Shown here piece by piece: positions 12,601 to 22,544 of a DNA stretch of 33,447 bases. How positions within the stretch are numbered: the first letter of the stretch is position 1; the number at the start of each line of letters is the position of its first letter. The position numbers were made by a program, and so were the translations under genes. The notes under the pieces are model-generated. The model saw nothing but the letters and a program-made list of their open reading frames with translations, was not told the DNA's origin and did no database searches. The stretch is from assembly GCA_022925895.1 (NCBI GenBank), contig JAKSYS010000681.1, positions 1 to 33,447 of the forward strand, given 5' to 3'. This DNA comes from Fragilaria crotonensis. Its lineage: Eukaryota; Bacillariophyta; Fragilariophyceae; Fragilariales; Fragilariaceae.

Positions 12601-13805
12601 GAAGGAGTTTAGTTGGGGAAACCAGTCAATAAGAAGGATTCCTAGAAATCCAGCAAAGTTGAATGATCATTTCCTAATGGGGCCACTTCATTACATGATT
12701 GGGAAACAGGGCAGCTTAAGATGAAGAATATTTGAATGTCGTCACTTAATGAATTTGTTTATGACACTGTTGTCTCATATTTGCTGACCATATTTGCTCG
12801 TGGTTAATGCAGAGAGGGAAAAATAACAAGGTGGTTAAATTCTAGAGTCATTTGGTGGTCAGCAGCAGCAACAGCATCAGTTGCAACACAATTGTTACAG
12901 TTTTTGCTCATTATTCAACACATGAGTTGCAAGCAATTGCATGTTGCTCTGTGACTCAGAAATCTTTGTATGTTGTCTTGCAGATTTCATGATCCTGGTG
13001 TAGTGATTTTGCATCACGCACCCTCAACAGAATTGATTGCAGAATAGCACATTAAAAAGGCAAAGCATTGAACCGTTGCTCTTGATGCAACAGTTGTCAG
13101 TGCAAGGCCACTTTGTTAGTACAAGTTCTCCATGTCTTGAAAAAATGAAGCTATTGCTTTTTGGATCTCAAAATTCTACAAGAACCGGTGTGTGTCATGC
13201 CCAAATTGTTAAGAACCGGCAAAGATGATCCACCACAAGACTGTTCAAGTCAACACCTTTTTTGACACTGATGATTTTGACTTCCTTGCTTCAAGGACTG
13301 GGCAGCCGTCTGGTCATTCCCAAAGTGTTTTCTCTTTTTGTTTTAATCATGTGTGTTTTGATTGGTGGCCCCGGAGTGTTCAGGTGGAGGATCCTTCCGT
13401 TTCAGATCTAAAGGTGATGTCATTCTCGCACTTCTATAGCAGCAAACCTGCATGTTTTGAAAAGGTACTAATTGAAATACAAGTACCGGCGCCGCAGCAG
13501 ACAAAGAAAAGGTGCCATCCACAGAACAACAATGGTCACGCACCAATGAATGGGATTCTTACTACGATCTAGATACTCATATCGAACTTGCACCACGCGG
13601 AATTATGTTGTACGTTGTCAGTGACTTGTCATGAAAAAGTTATTCTTTTGGACTCAAAGCCTTGCAGAGCTTGCAAACTTGTGAAGCATTGGTTATGTAG
13701 GGAACAACCCTGATGGAATTCCCATGGCTGGCTGTGTCATTGTAACGGGTTAAAACTAACTTCATTGACAGAAGGAATGACCAATAACCATCATGGCAAA
13801 TGCTC

Positions 13806-14006
13806 ATTTGCCCTTGGTATTATTGTTGTGCTCCTGGTGGATTGAAGTTGAGACTATGAGGAGTTGTGGCCGACTGAGTTCTCCTTATTATATTTGTACT
13901 GGAGGAATGCATGAGGAGACAACAAGGCCAGTCAGCGACCAAGTGAATTCTCCTTGGTACTCTTGTGCTGGAGGATTATAGAGATAACAACTTAGTCAGT
14001 GACCAA
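13806..14006 (+). repeat. Degenerate tandem repeat, about three 65-bp units
   Basis: Three diverged units follow each other at about 13806-13873, 13876-13941 and 13944-14006. Each shows the order TTCTCCTTGGTA-like, then TTGTGCTGGAGGATT-like, then a purine-rich run, then CAGTCAGCGACCAA-like sequence. Units differ by small indels and many substitutions, so the array is old. Confidence 0.5.
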
Positions 14007-14971
14007 ATAAGCCCCCAAAATGTAGTGGAGAAATTTAGGAACTTTGACAGTTGCTTCTAATTCCATGCAATTGCAATCTTTATGGCTGGCACAAAAAGCT
14101 AAGAGCTGCTTGCGGGTCTTGCATGATGCCTTTATTAGCAGTAGGCATCCAATAAGTGAAACGTGAGTGAATGCGTGTTGTCTCCATAATTTGTGCCCTC
14201 ATAAAGTGCGAAGTAGGCACAGATTTATCCTCGTGCCCTTTGAGAAAAATTGTGCACCAATTCTGTTGTCAGAAAATCACTGCTTTTTTGGAAACTAACA
14301 ATTTTCTGGGATACACAATACACACACTTTGAATCTCCCCAAATTATATTTGATATGTTTGGCTGCCAATCCAAGAAGTGAAACTATGGTGTGATTAAGG
14401 CTGGCGCACCAAGTTTGTTGTCAGCAGCATGTTCAAGCTCTGCCTGTCAGTTCCTCTAGTATATAATCAATGTTGCTTGCCATCAGGTATTTCATGAAGC
14501 TCCAATTCTCTGCACAATCAAAATCTGGTGACCTTTATTTATCTATCCCCGCTTCCAGAGGACTTGTCAAAGACCTTATGGATGGCCATGCTAGCCTTTC
14601 TTCTCTTGTTCTCTAAGAATTGAATGATGGATATTGTTCACCATTGCACGCTCTCTCGCAATTCTATCAGCCGGAAATGGCATCCTCTGTTGGTCAAAAG
14701 ATTTGAATGGAGCAAGCTCAGCTTGAGTTCAACAACTGTTTGTTTTGTGTTCATAGACTTCCTAGCAGAAGTGCTGGGACATAGCAACCAGCATGGTGGT
14801 TCAGTTCCCTTTTTTAATCTGTCATCCAGAAGGGCTCCCTATTTAGTGGCGTTGAAGATGAATGATTGGAATGTTGCCTACAGATAAAGTTCTATGTTGA
14901 TGCCTTCCAAGGAAATGCTCATGATCCTTAATATTCACATTCTTGCTTGGTGCTGTGCTCCTCCATAGATT

Positions 14972-16957
14972 TTATTCATAGGATAAGCATCCAATCCATT
15001 TGTTGACTTTTAGAATGTCCCTGTGAGTGATTGAACAGAACCATGAAGTCAAATTGCGGTAAGAGTGTCGTGACACAGCCAACACATTCCTCAAATTGGA
15101 CACACATGCAATAGTTAGTCCAAAATCCCTCATTGTTTGGTGCCCCAAATTCAAACTCACAAGAACAAATGGTGAATCTGTGAGATACATCATTCCTGCT
15201 TGACCACGTACTGGAATGGATGCACCAGTGTCAACAAAGTTTTGGTCTCGAAGTTGAAAGCTCATTTCTTCCAATTGTATGCAGCTGACGTGATTAGCGA
15301 AGTCAATTTCACAAGATTGGATGGCAGACATCATGAGACTTAAGCCATCTATCTTGGAAGTTAGAGGGCAATGACCTTGTTGTGGTCCAACCCATTGACA
15401 CAATTTGAGAATGAATTGATTAAAAATGCTTTCATCTAACTATCAAAGGTCAAAACAAGTGATCTCACAGCTGGTGACTTATGAATCTTCAGATTTCCAC
15501 CAAACATGCTGCTGAAGCCCATTTCAATTGCAATGTTTTGCTGTATGATGGCTGTAGTCATCAACATAAAACTCAACCATTTTCCTGCCAGTGTATGCTT
15601 GCCTTGCGTATCAGTATCTTCCACAATTCTCTTTTCTGGCTGACTTTCCATAATTTCTATCGTCAACAGGATCCATTGGTGTGTCCAAGGCTCTTGCTTG
15701 CTGCTGTCAAGGTCAGGGAATGAACTTAGGTTTGTCTCAGTGATAAGCTTGTTCTGCGGCACCAGCTTTCTGTAAGATTGGCTGAATTTCCAACACAGCA
15801 ATCAAGTATACAATACAGCAGCATGACTTCTTCCTAAAAATGCTCCAATAGGGAGCTAGTAGGTCTTGCCGAGAACTCTTACTATGTTTGTGGATCTTTG
15901 GGCTTGCAAGAAGGGAAAGTGCTTGTGATTTGTCCTTGTTAGTAGCAGGATAATCCAGCATGTGGCTGACAGTTCCTTCGCTGGTTGCCGTTAATTCAAA
16001 TCCACTCCTATTGCAATCTTCAATTGCCAGCAATCTTAGTTTAGTAGTTGTAACCAACGCACTGAATTCTTCCCCTTCTCCATTCAAAGAAATAACCATA
16101 CTAGCACAGAATAGACATTTCTTTCCAATTATGAAGATATCAGCATAAGGAGAACAGAGATTTTCTAAATTGTTCTCATTGATTACATCCCTGCACCCAT
16201 CACTTGTTCTGTTGACTTGCTGAAGCCATTCAATAACCTGCTGAATAAGATCAAGGACACGTCGGTTATCCTCCAGCTCCCGAGGAAAAGCCATATTCTT
16301 GCTTCCTCCAGACTAGTATCAAGTAACTCTTCACCAAGATCCTGCTGACTGCTGAAGTTGATCGAGCAGGATGATGCAAAGCCATTTGTTTCTAGTTAGC
16401 TGTTTCTTTGGCTGCTGGAACAGCTTAAACCTACTTGCTGTTGATTGCGATAACATTTCTGTCATCAAATCCATAACATAACCCAAGCCCACAATACCAA
16501 TCACTAGTTCTATCATCTAGACAAGAAGCTTTTCTCATTCATCAGATCCACCTGGTGGGTGGTGTTGTGACATAGTACCCCCAAAAATTCTTCTCTGATT
16601 GCAGTATTAATCAAGAATGCCTGGCTGCCTCCTGCTTTCTGTTGGAGTAATCCAGTGGTGTTCGATTCTATTAAAATATCAGTATTGCCCCACCACACAG
16701 CATTATAGCTTGGTTCATTCCATCTCTATCAAATCCTAGGGACAAAAACATATCTTTTGGTCAGCCATTTGTCATGGTAATGCTTTTGTTGCTTGACTTT
16801 GATCCAACACGGTCACTTGTTTTACACCTGCTGCATCTTTATTGTAGCCAATTAGGAAGTCTGAATATGTCCAACTTGATAAATGAGTGTACATCACTAA
16901 GATGTTTACCTGATGAGGATTGGCTGGAAGATGATTGAATTGCTGTTTCATTGTCAT
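14972..16957 (-). pseudogene. Possible decayed coding region, unrecognised
   Basis: Six consecutive minus-strand ORFs (16957-16772, 16698-16513, 16516-16331, 16294-15737, 15801-15436, 15403-14972) tile almost end to end in changing frames, which is more than expected by chance in 2 kb and suggests a long former gene broken by stops and indels. One fragment contains FVDTGASIPVRG, superficially like the DTGA active site of retroviral-type aspartic proteases, but the residues that should follow are not convincing. The whole stretch is CpG-poor. Function unknown; a retroelement polyprotein is one possibility. Confidence 0.3.
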
Positions 16958-17100
16958 GGTCTGCAGTTCGTTTTTTTTATTGGAGATGGCTGATCTTGTG
17001 GTTTGTGGTTCAGATCCGGCATGCTCGCCTATTTGAACTTTAGATGCACGAGGATGCCGGATCGGGTTCGTGAACCAGACACACCTCGGGATTTAAAAAT

Positions 17101-17511
17101 ACTGGTACTGTAGCCTAGCTACCGGTAGACGAGTTGTATGGATACAGTACTAGTACGCCGTAGGTAAAAAATTATGCATACTATACCAGGTATGCCCGTA
17201 AGACATCAACGTAGCTTTAGTACTCGGTCTACGTACTACTGGAGTAGAAGTGCGTACGTTAATACTGCTACTGACTGGATTCCGTATTCGAATGACTCGA
17301 GTAGAATTGAACGCGGCGAGGATTTGAATAAAATTGAAAATGATGTGTTCCCGTAGAATACGTTGATTGTACCAGGGGGGAAATCCTGGCGCGCCGAGGA
17401 TCCTCCACAAGTGCTCAGCAGAGCTCACAAAACGTCGTCACGCACTAAATTCGCTACAAGTTCTCCAGCTCAACCACGACGCACCTCGAAGCTCGAATTG
17501 ATCACTGTACC
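17101..17511. promoter_or_regulatory. Upstream region of the RNR small-subunit gene
   Basis: CpG-normal sequence resumes here. GTAC words are frequent at 17100-17260 (TACTGGTACTGTAG, CAGTACTAGTACGCC, ACGTACTACTGGAGTAG). No TATA box or known cell-cycle element could be assigned. The final 150 bp probably include the transcription start and 5' UTR. Confidence 0.4.
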
Positions 17512-18853
17512 ATGGTTATGCAAACCTTCCAATCCCCGAATATCCCCCACACGCCTGCCAATATCATCCACGATGAAGTGGACTTCCTCGATTCCGGAAA
17601 CCATGTGACAAATACATCAGCAGAATTTGCTTCCGACATGACACCGTGCAAGCGACTTGCTACACATCCTCCACACGTCAGCCCGTCCACCCCGAGCCAC
17701 TCTGTCTCCTCCTCCAGCTCTGCTGGAGACGTCAGCGAAGAAGACTTCATCAAGAAAATCGGGAAAACCGAACACAGACTTGCTGAGTTGGATGGTAGCC
17801 ATTTGTCAGAACCACTTCTCACAGAGAACCCAGGTCGCTTTGTCCTCTTTCCTATCCACGATAACGATGTAAGTGAACACATAAGCGTCCTCTTATTTTG
17901 ATCCAAACTGATGTAAGAAGGCTAAACCCGAACACACTTCCAATCAACAGATCTGGGGAATGTACAAGAAAGCCGAAGCTTCGTTTTGGACGGCAGAGGA
18001 AATCGACCTAGCATCCGACCTTCAACATTGGGAGAACCTCTCCACAAACGAGCGTCACTTTGTGTCTCATGTCCTAGCCTTTTTCGCAGCGTCAGACGGA
18101 ATTGTTAATGAAAACTTGGCTGCCAACTTTGCAACGGAAATCCAGTCTCCGGAAGCACGCTGCTTTTACGGATTCCAAATTGCAGTTGAGAACATCCACA
18201 GTGAAACATACTCCCTTCTTATCGACACTTATATCCGTGATAACAAGGAGAAAACCCACCTCCTAAATGCCATTGAAACTGTTGAGTGCGTTGGAAAAAA
18301 GGCGAACTGGGCTCTGCAATGGTGCGACAGAAACAACTCGTCCTTCGCGGAACGTTGCATCGCCTTTGCCGCGGTCGAAGGTATCTTCTTCTCCGGATCT
18401 TTCTGCTCTATTTTTTGGCTGAAAAAGCGCGGCCTCATGCCCGGTCTATGCTTTTCAAACGAGCTCATCTCACGCGACGAAGGCCTTCATTGCGACTTCG
18501 CCTGCATGATTTACAACAAGTTGGTGAATAAGCTCCCCGAATCTCGTATTGTGGAGATTATCACAAACGCTGTCGAGATTGAAAAGGAATTCGTGGTGGA
18601 GGCACTTCCTGTCGAGCTCATCGGAATGAACTCAACTTTGATGTGTCAATACATCGAATTCTGCGCTGATCGCCTCCTGTTGGCTCTCAAGTGCTCAAGG
18701 TTCTACAATACACCAAACCCTTTCGAATGGATGGAGATGATTTCACTCCAAGGGAAGACGAACTTTTTCGAAAAGCGAGTGGGTGAATACTCGAAGAGTG
18801 GGGTTGGTGTCAGCGCCGAAGATCAAGGCTTCGGTCTTGACGAGGATTTCTGA
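17512..18853 (+). CDS. Ribonucleoside-diphosphate reductase small subunit R2 (class Ia)
   Basis: Two exons, 17512-17868 and 17951-18853, encode 419 aa. R2 carries the diiron-tyrosyl radical used by the R1 subunit to reduce ribonucleotides to deoxyribonucleotides for DNA synthesis. The ferritin-like core is complete: Asp168 (ASDGIV), Glu199 and His202 (ENIH), radical Tyr206 (HSETY), Glu262 (VEGIFFSG), Glu296 and His299 (RDEGLH). These spacings are the same as in mouse R2. The C-terminus FGLDEDF is the R1-docking tail (family pattern FxLDxDF). The N-terminal about 90 residues are Ser/Pro-rich and variable, as in other eukaryotes. The ATG at 17512 is the first in frame; a second ATG two codons later is possible. 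The protein looks fully functional. Confidence 0.97.
17869..17950 (+). other. Intron in the RNR R2 gene
   Basis: An 82-bp GT-AG intron with donor GTAAGTG and acceptor CAATCAACAG. Its removal joins FPIHDND to [13 protein letters not shown], exactly the conserved R2 sequence, with no loss of frame. Confidence 0.95.
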
Positions 18854-19533
18854 ACTCCTCTATGAAAGATGAGAGCAGCGATGGGGAACATCTACGGTAT
18901 GAGAGCACCAAGTAAGTGCCGTGATGTCGTTACTGAGGGTTCAGTATAACCGAGCTAGAGCCCAAGGGCAGATGGACAAATTAAGGCTTCGTTTCGACAC
19001 ATAGTATGATAAACGTTAGAGAGACATGAGATTCAGTTACGCTGGTACTCGGAGTACGTTATAATCACTAAAAATACTCCCTCCGTCAGTACTGCACCAG
19101 CTGTCCGGAAATATATCGATACCGTAATCAACCAAATATAGTTGTCCTCCCTAATAGAAATTTGCAACGTTCAACCACACAACTGGAATGGTGATGAGGT
19201 TTGTGAGAGGGTGAACTGTTCATCACAATCATAGCATTGACATCAATCCGTGCATCATCAGTGTCGTTCGAGATTGGGTATCCATATCGTTCCTTGAATG
19301 GTAGACCGACTATAGGGCCAGTAGTTTTTTTTAGTTGCCCAAACGGTGGTAATCTTTTCGGACATATTTGTGACACTCATAGTAGACGCTAAACTCAAAA
19401 AATAACTCTTCCGGTGGAGATGCTCTTATTTATGGCGCTTAGCGCTTACTCCAGTACAAGTACACAATACACCATACACCATCAACCTCGTTGAAGTGTG
19501 CATACCATCATCTCCACTTCAACCATTCTAACG
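18854..19533. other. Intergenic region between RNR R2 and the PRCC-like gene
   Basis: It contains the near-palindrome GTACTCGGAGTAC at 19045-19057 and an 82-codon minus-strand ORF listed separately. The last 100 bp carry CA-rich repeats (ACAATACACCATACACCATC) just before the next gene. No terminator or polyadenylation motif could be assigned. Confidence 0.5.
19128..19376 (-). CDS. Possible small protein, 82 aa, unrecognised
   Basis: The ORF starts with ATG at 19376 and encodes a basic peptide containing GQLKKTTGPIVGLPFKERYG. The KKTTG-VGL string faintly recalls the start of the complex I subunit NDUFA5, but the following residues do not match, so I assign no function. It lies in a 680-bp spacer between two plus-strand genes. 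It may be chance. Confidence 0.25.
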   Translation of the reverse strand: MSQICPKRLPPFGQLKKTTGPIVGLPFKERYGYPISNDTDDARIDVNAMIVMNSSPSHKPHHHSSCVVERCKFLLGRTTIFG

Positions 19534-20616
19534 ATGGACCTACTGGATGGATATGGATCCGATGACTCCTCGGAGGGCGATACGACCGACGGAGAAAGTC
19601 AACGCATTACGAAATCTATTACACAGCCTCCACTCACATCGTCCATCACCAAACATGGCAAGAGGCTGATTTCACTTCACGCCGTTCTACCACCCCATTT
19701 GTTTGATATGCTGACAAAAGGAGGTGATGATAGTGATGACGATGACGATGAACCGACTAGAGTTCCAAAAATGCCTGAAGTCAAGCCTTCGCATCACAAC
19801 AAGCGAGGCGCAGATGCCGGCCTTACCTCACTACTTTCTGAGCTCGGGTGTGTTCCGAAGACTGCGGGCAGCGACATCACGAGCACAACGACAACGACAA
19901 CGACAACGCTGAAACCGGAGAAAATGGGACTAGCCTTCTTACAAGCTCAAACTTCCGTTCTTTCAAGAGCGAATCAAGCTGAAGTACTGGATGTTCACAA
20001 AGAAAGGGTAGAGAATATCCGGGTCGATGATGACGACAACCAAATTGTTGCCAACGAGAGTGTAAGCTTGGTGAATGCCTCAAAACAACAGCCCCCTATA
20101 TCGCGGGTACATCTTAGCGTCCCTCGCCCGTCAGCATTAAGAACGCCAGTACAAGCAGCGCTGCTTGCCACTACTGATGGAGTGTCCGATGCCTGCGCAC
20201 CTTACACGATCCCAGAACCAGAGGACCAGAACGAGCTAATTGACCAGAGTGTCGACCCTCGGCTTGGGAAGAAAAAATCACGACGTGAAATAGAAAAGGC
20301 TCTTCGATCGGGAGACCTGGATGCTGTTGATGGTTCTGTTGAATTTCAGACACTTGACACTGAACCTAGTGTTTACGTCCTCGACCAACCCGCCACTACG
20401 ACTCAAAACAGATCGGGAGTGCGCATTGCTCCTGTTGCCATGTACGATACGAAAGCGGGGAAAGATGTCTTGGGTGCTGGTGTCTCTGGCAAAGCAAAAT
20501 CCAAAAATCAAATCAACTTCCTCATGGCCAGTGCAGCAGCGTTCGAAGCAAACGAAGCCCAGAAAACTAGAGTCAAAACACAGCGTGCCAATGCGAAGCG
20601 AAAATATGGGTGGTGA
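19534..20616 (+). CDS. PRCC-family nuclear protein
   Basis: The 360-aa product has the layout of PRCC (proline-rich, MAD2B-interacting; linked to mitotic checkpoint and pre-mRNA splicing in animals). It starts with an acidic MDLLDGYGSDDSSEGD segment like the SSDESE start of PRCC, has a disordered middle, and ends in the diagnostic C-terminal block KSKNQINFLMASAAAFE ... AKRKYGW, matching the human K-HQITYLA ... QAKYG pattern. A run of ACAACG hexanucleotides at about 19885-19908 encodes eight consecutive threonines. I prefer the ATG at 19534 because MDLLDGYGSDD begins the conserved part; an in-frame start at 19498 adds 12 residues. No intron. The cyclin H gene ends only 28 bp beyond its stop on the other strand. 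Confidence 0.8.
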   Translation: MDLLDGYGSDDSSEGDTTDGESQRITKSITQPPLTSSITKHGKRLISLHAVLPPHLFDMLTKGGDDSDDDDDEPTRVPKMPEVKPSHHNKRGADAGLTSLLSELGCVPKTAGSDITSTTTTTTTTLKPEKMGLAFLQAQTSVLSRANQAEVLDVHKERVENIRVDDDDNQIVANESVSLVNASKQQPPISRVHLSVPRPSALRTPVQAALLATTDGVSDACAPYTIPEPEDQNELIDQSVDPRLGKKKSRREIEKALRSGDLDAVDGSVEFQTLDTEPSVYVLDQPATTTQNRSGVRIAPVAMYDTKAGKDVLGAGVSGKAKSKNQINFLMASAAAFEANEAQKTRVKTQRANAKRKYGW

Positions 20617-20644
20617 TTACTCATAGCTCATAGTTCATAGTATG

Positions 20645-21781
20645 CTAACTTGACTTGCTTTTCTTGGATTCCGATCCAACGCCTTCATCATCATTTGCTT
20701 CTGGGCTTCGTTTCTTCTTCTTCTTTTCGCCTGCGCGGCATTTCTTGAGCTTCTTATGCACGCCTTTCAATGTTAGCAGATCGACCTGGTGATTGCCACA
20801 ACCATATTTACCAACTTTTAGCTCCTTCAACATTTCACAAAGGGAAATAACCTGGCCTTTTACGATTTCTCGGTTCTTATCCTCAAATCGATGTTCGATG
20901 TAACCCAGAATGTTGATCTTGGGTACGTCTGGGCTATCGATTTGATCGTTGGCCACCATCAACGCAGCCAGTCCAATTTGACCAGGGCTGTACAACAGAG
21001 GAATGTCACTCACGCTGGCATCATCAACCAAGGCTCGGGCAGCATTGTGCATCGGAGATAAATCCTGACCGATGATTGGACGTGATTCGCCGTTTGTAAA
21101 CCTGGCCAAACGCCTCCCTTTGCTACTTTTGAGAAAGGTTCGCAGATCCTCAGTGAAGGCTAGAACTGCTTTATACGGGTGGAAACACAATAAGTCACAG
21201 TTGATTCCGCCGAGTAAAGGATACTCGGCACGAAGAATTTCTGCTTGAGTCAAAGGCGAATTCATAAGTTTTGTCCCCTCTTCGAGGTGATGCACTTGAG
21301 TCATACAGTCTTCAACCTTGGTGGCCATAAAGGCAGCGGCAACAAGGATATGTTTGGGATCATGGAGCATAACCGAGTTGCTGAGAAAGAAGCGCCGGAA
21401 GAGCAATGCTGCAGTTGCAGTCACCTTGACTTCCCTCCTGAGGTATTGATTTTGTGCCAAGGGTCCTACCAATGAAGGAATTTTAGCCGCATAAAACGCT
21501 ACGAGGAGCGCTTCCTCTTCTGGTTCGATGTACGGATGACCCTGAGGAGATAAAGCAGGCGCCTCTATTTCCATGTTTCCTTCCTGCCCTTTCTCCCTTC
21601 GTTTCCTGAAGCCGCATGCGAACCTAGATACAGGCACAGCTGAAGAGTTGGAAGTGTCGACATCCGTGTTATCGTGAAGGTACTTCCGGGCATCCAGGTT
21701 GGCACGCCGTCGGCACGTTTCAAGATCGTCCGGAGTGAACATCCAATCTTTTGCCTGAGTCGAAGAACCGTAATCGCACAT
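20645..21781 (-). CDS. Cyclin H, CDK-activating kinase / TFIIH subunit
   Basis: The 378-aa product matches cyclin H, which with CDK7 and MAT1 forms the CDK-activating kinase and the kinase module of TFIIH. It starts like the family (SSTQAKDWMFTPDDLETCRRRAN against [23 protein letters not shown]), then has the first cyclin box at about residues 86-195 (LFRRFFLSNSVM, HILVAAAFMATKVED), the LLGGINCDLLCFHPYKAVLAF helix, and a second box including DIPLLYSPGQIGLAALMVAN. The tail is basic then acidic with ESKKSK, again like human cyclin H. Single exon; ATG at 21781. It converges on the PRCC-like gene with a 28-bp gap. Confidence 0.92.
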   Translation of the reverse strand: MCDYGSSTQAKDWMFTPDDLETCRRRANLDARKYLHDNTDVDTSNSSAVPVSRFACGFRKRREKGQEGNMEIEAPALSPQGHPYIEPEEEALLVAFYAAKIPSLVGPLAQNQYLRREVKVTATAALLFRRFFLSNSVMLHDPKHILVAAAFMATKVEDCMTQVHHLEEGTKLMNSPLTQAEILRAEYPLLGGINCDLLCFHPYKAVLAFTEDLRTFLKSSKGRRLARFTNGESRPIIGQDLSPMHNAARALVDDASVSDIPLLYSPGQIGLAALMVANDQIDSPDVPKINILGYIEHRFEDKNREIVKGQVISLCEMLKELKVGKYGCGNHQVDLLTLKGVHKKLKKCRAGEKKKKKRSPEANDDEGVGSESKKSKSS

Positions 21782-22544
21782 GATATCAGCGAAAGTAGTA
21801 GCAAATGTGTACAGGTGTGTGGGCTATCCAAAACGCTGACAGGGCTGATGGAACCATCTGCGAAACTGCGAGATGATTGTGTTAGTGATATGCACTGCGA
21901 TAGCATACAACAAGCCGGCTCAGACGCCATCATCAAGACGAGTCTCAGTCTCACTCCGATAATAGCACCAGTACTATACCATGTACTTGTACCAGACTTC
22001 GAAGTGCTACATAATACTACGATACGAGTACTACAGTACGAGCTAATTAATTGGTTTAAAAGCTACTGCCCTGATCTGTATGGGAGGAGAGCAATGTACA
22101 GTACCAGTACGAGTAGCACAAAGTATCGAGTACAAATACTTGGGACCATCGTTACTGTAGTATGTTGTGTACTGTACTGGAGTACCAGATACCGGATTAC
22201 AGCACTCTTCACTCAACACTAAAAACATCAGCAACTTTGTTCTGTATGATAGTAGATACACGGAGAACATCTCAAGTTGTGTGACTCGGTCCTCTCGTTC
22301 TTTCCCTTCATGGAAATGGTAGATTGACTGTCAGCATCCTAATGCTTGGAGAAGTGGCAGTACGCCTCCCACGTCAAGAGTCCAGAGTGCACATCGTGAC
22401 AAAACCATCTTTCAAGTTGAAAAAAGAACACATCCTCGCAATAACACCAACTGGAAAGTACCCTGTACCACTACGTTCGTGCATGCACGATGTAAAGGCC
22501 GATGCTCGCTCCTCACAATCGTCATTTTGTCAATTTCGATCTCT
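21782..22544. other. Intergenic region with very dense GTAC words
   Basis: Between 21961 and 22200 I count 12 GTAC tetramers, where about one would be expected by chance. It would hold the cyclin H promoter and the 3' end of the methyltransferase transcript. No credible gene was found; ORFs crossing it do not resemble proteins. Confidence 0.6.

Larger units (their letters stand above)
9658..17100. other. Gene-poor, CpG-depleted block, probably decayed mobile DNA
   Basis: About 7.4 kb with no intact recognisable gene. From about 10.5 to 17.0 kb CG dinucleotides are scarce: none from 10569 to 11043 and none from 11843 to 12144, whereas one 60-base line of neighbouring gene sequence often holds four to eight. 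TG and CA are abundant, as expected after deamination of methylated cytosine. Short ORFs such as 10064-10312 (glutamine-rich, LLTELLCRQQKEIADDE) look like coding remnants but match nothing I know. No LTR pair or terminal repeat was found by eye. The interpretation as silenced old transposon material is inference. Confidence 0.55.

Noticed and set aside
15195-15265. Retroviral-type aspartic protease (FVDTGAS) as evidence for a retrotransposon
   Set aside because: Only the short DTGA string fits; the downstream residues and the absence of reverse transcriptase, integrase or LTRs do not support a firm call.
17502-17906. 134-codon minus-strand ORF
   Set aside because: It lies opposite exon 1 of the RNR small subunit and crosses its intron; no family features.
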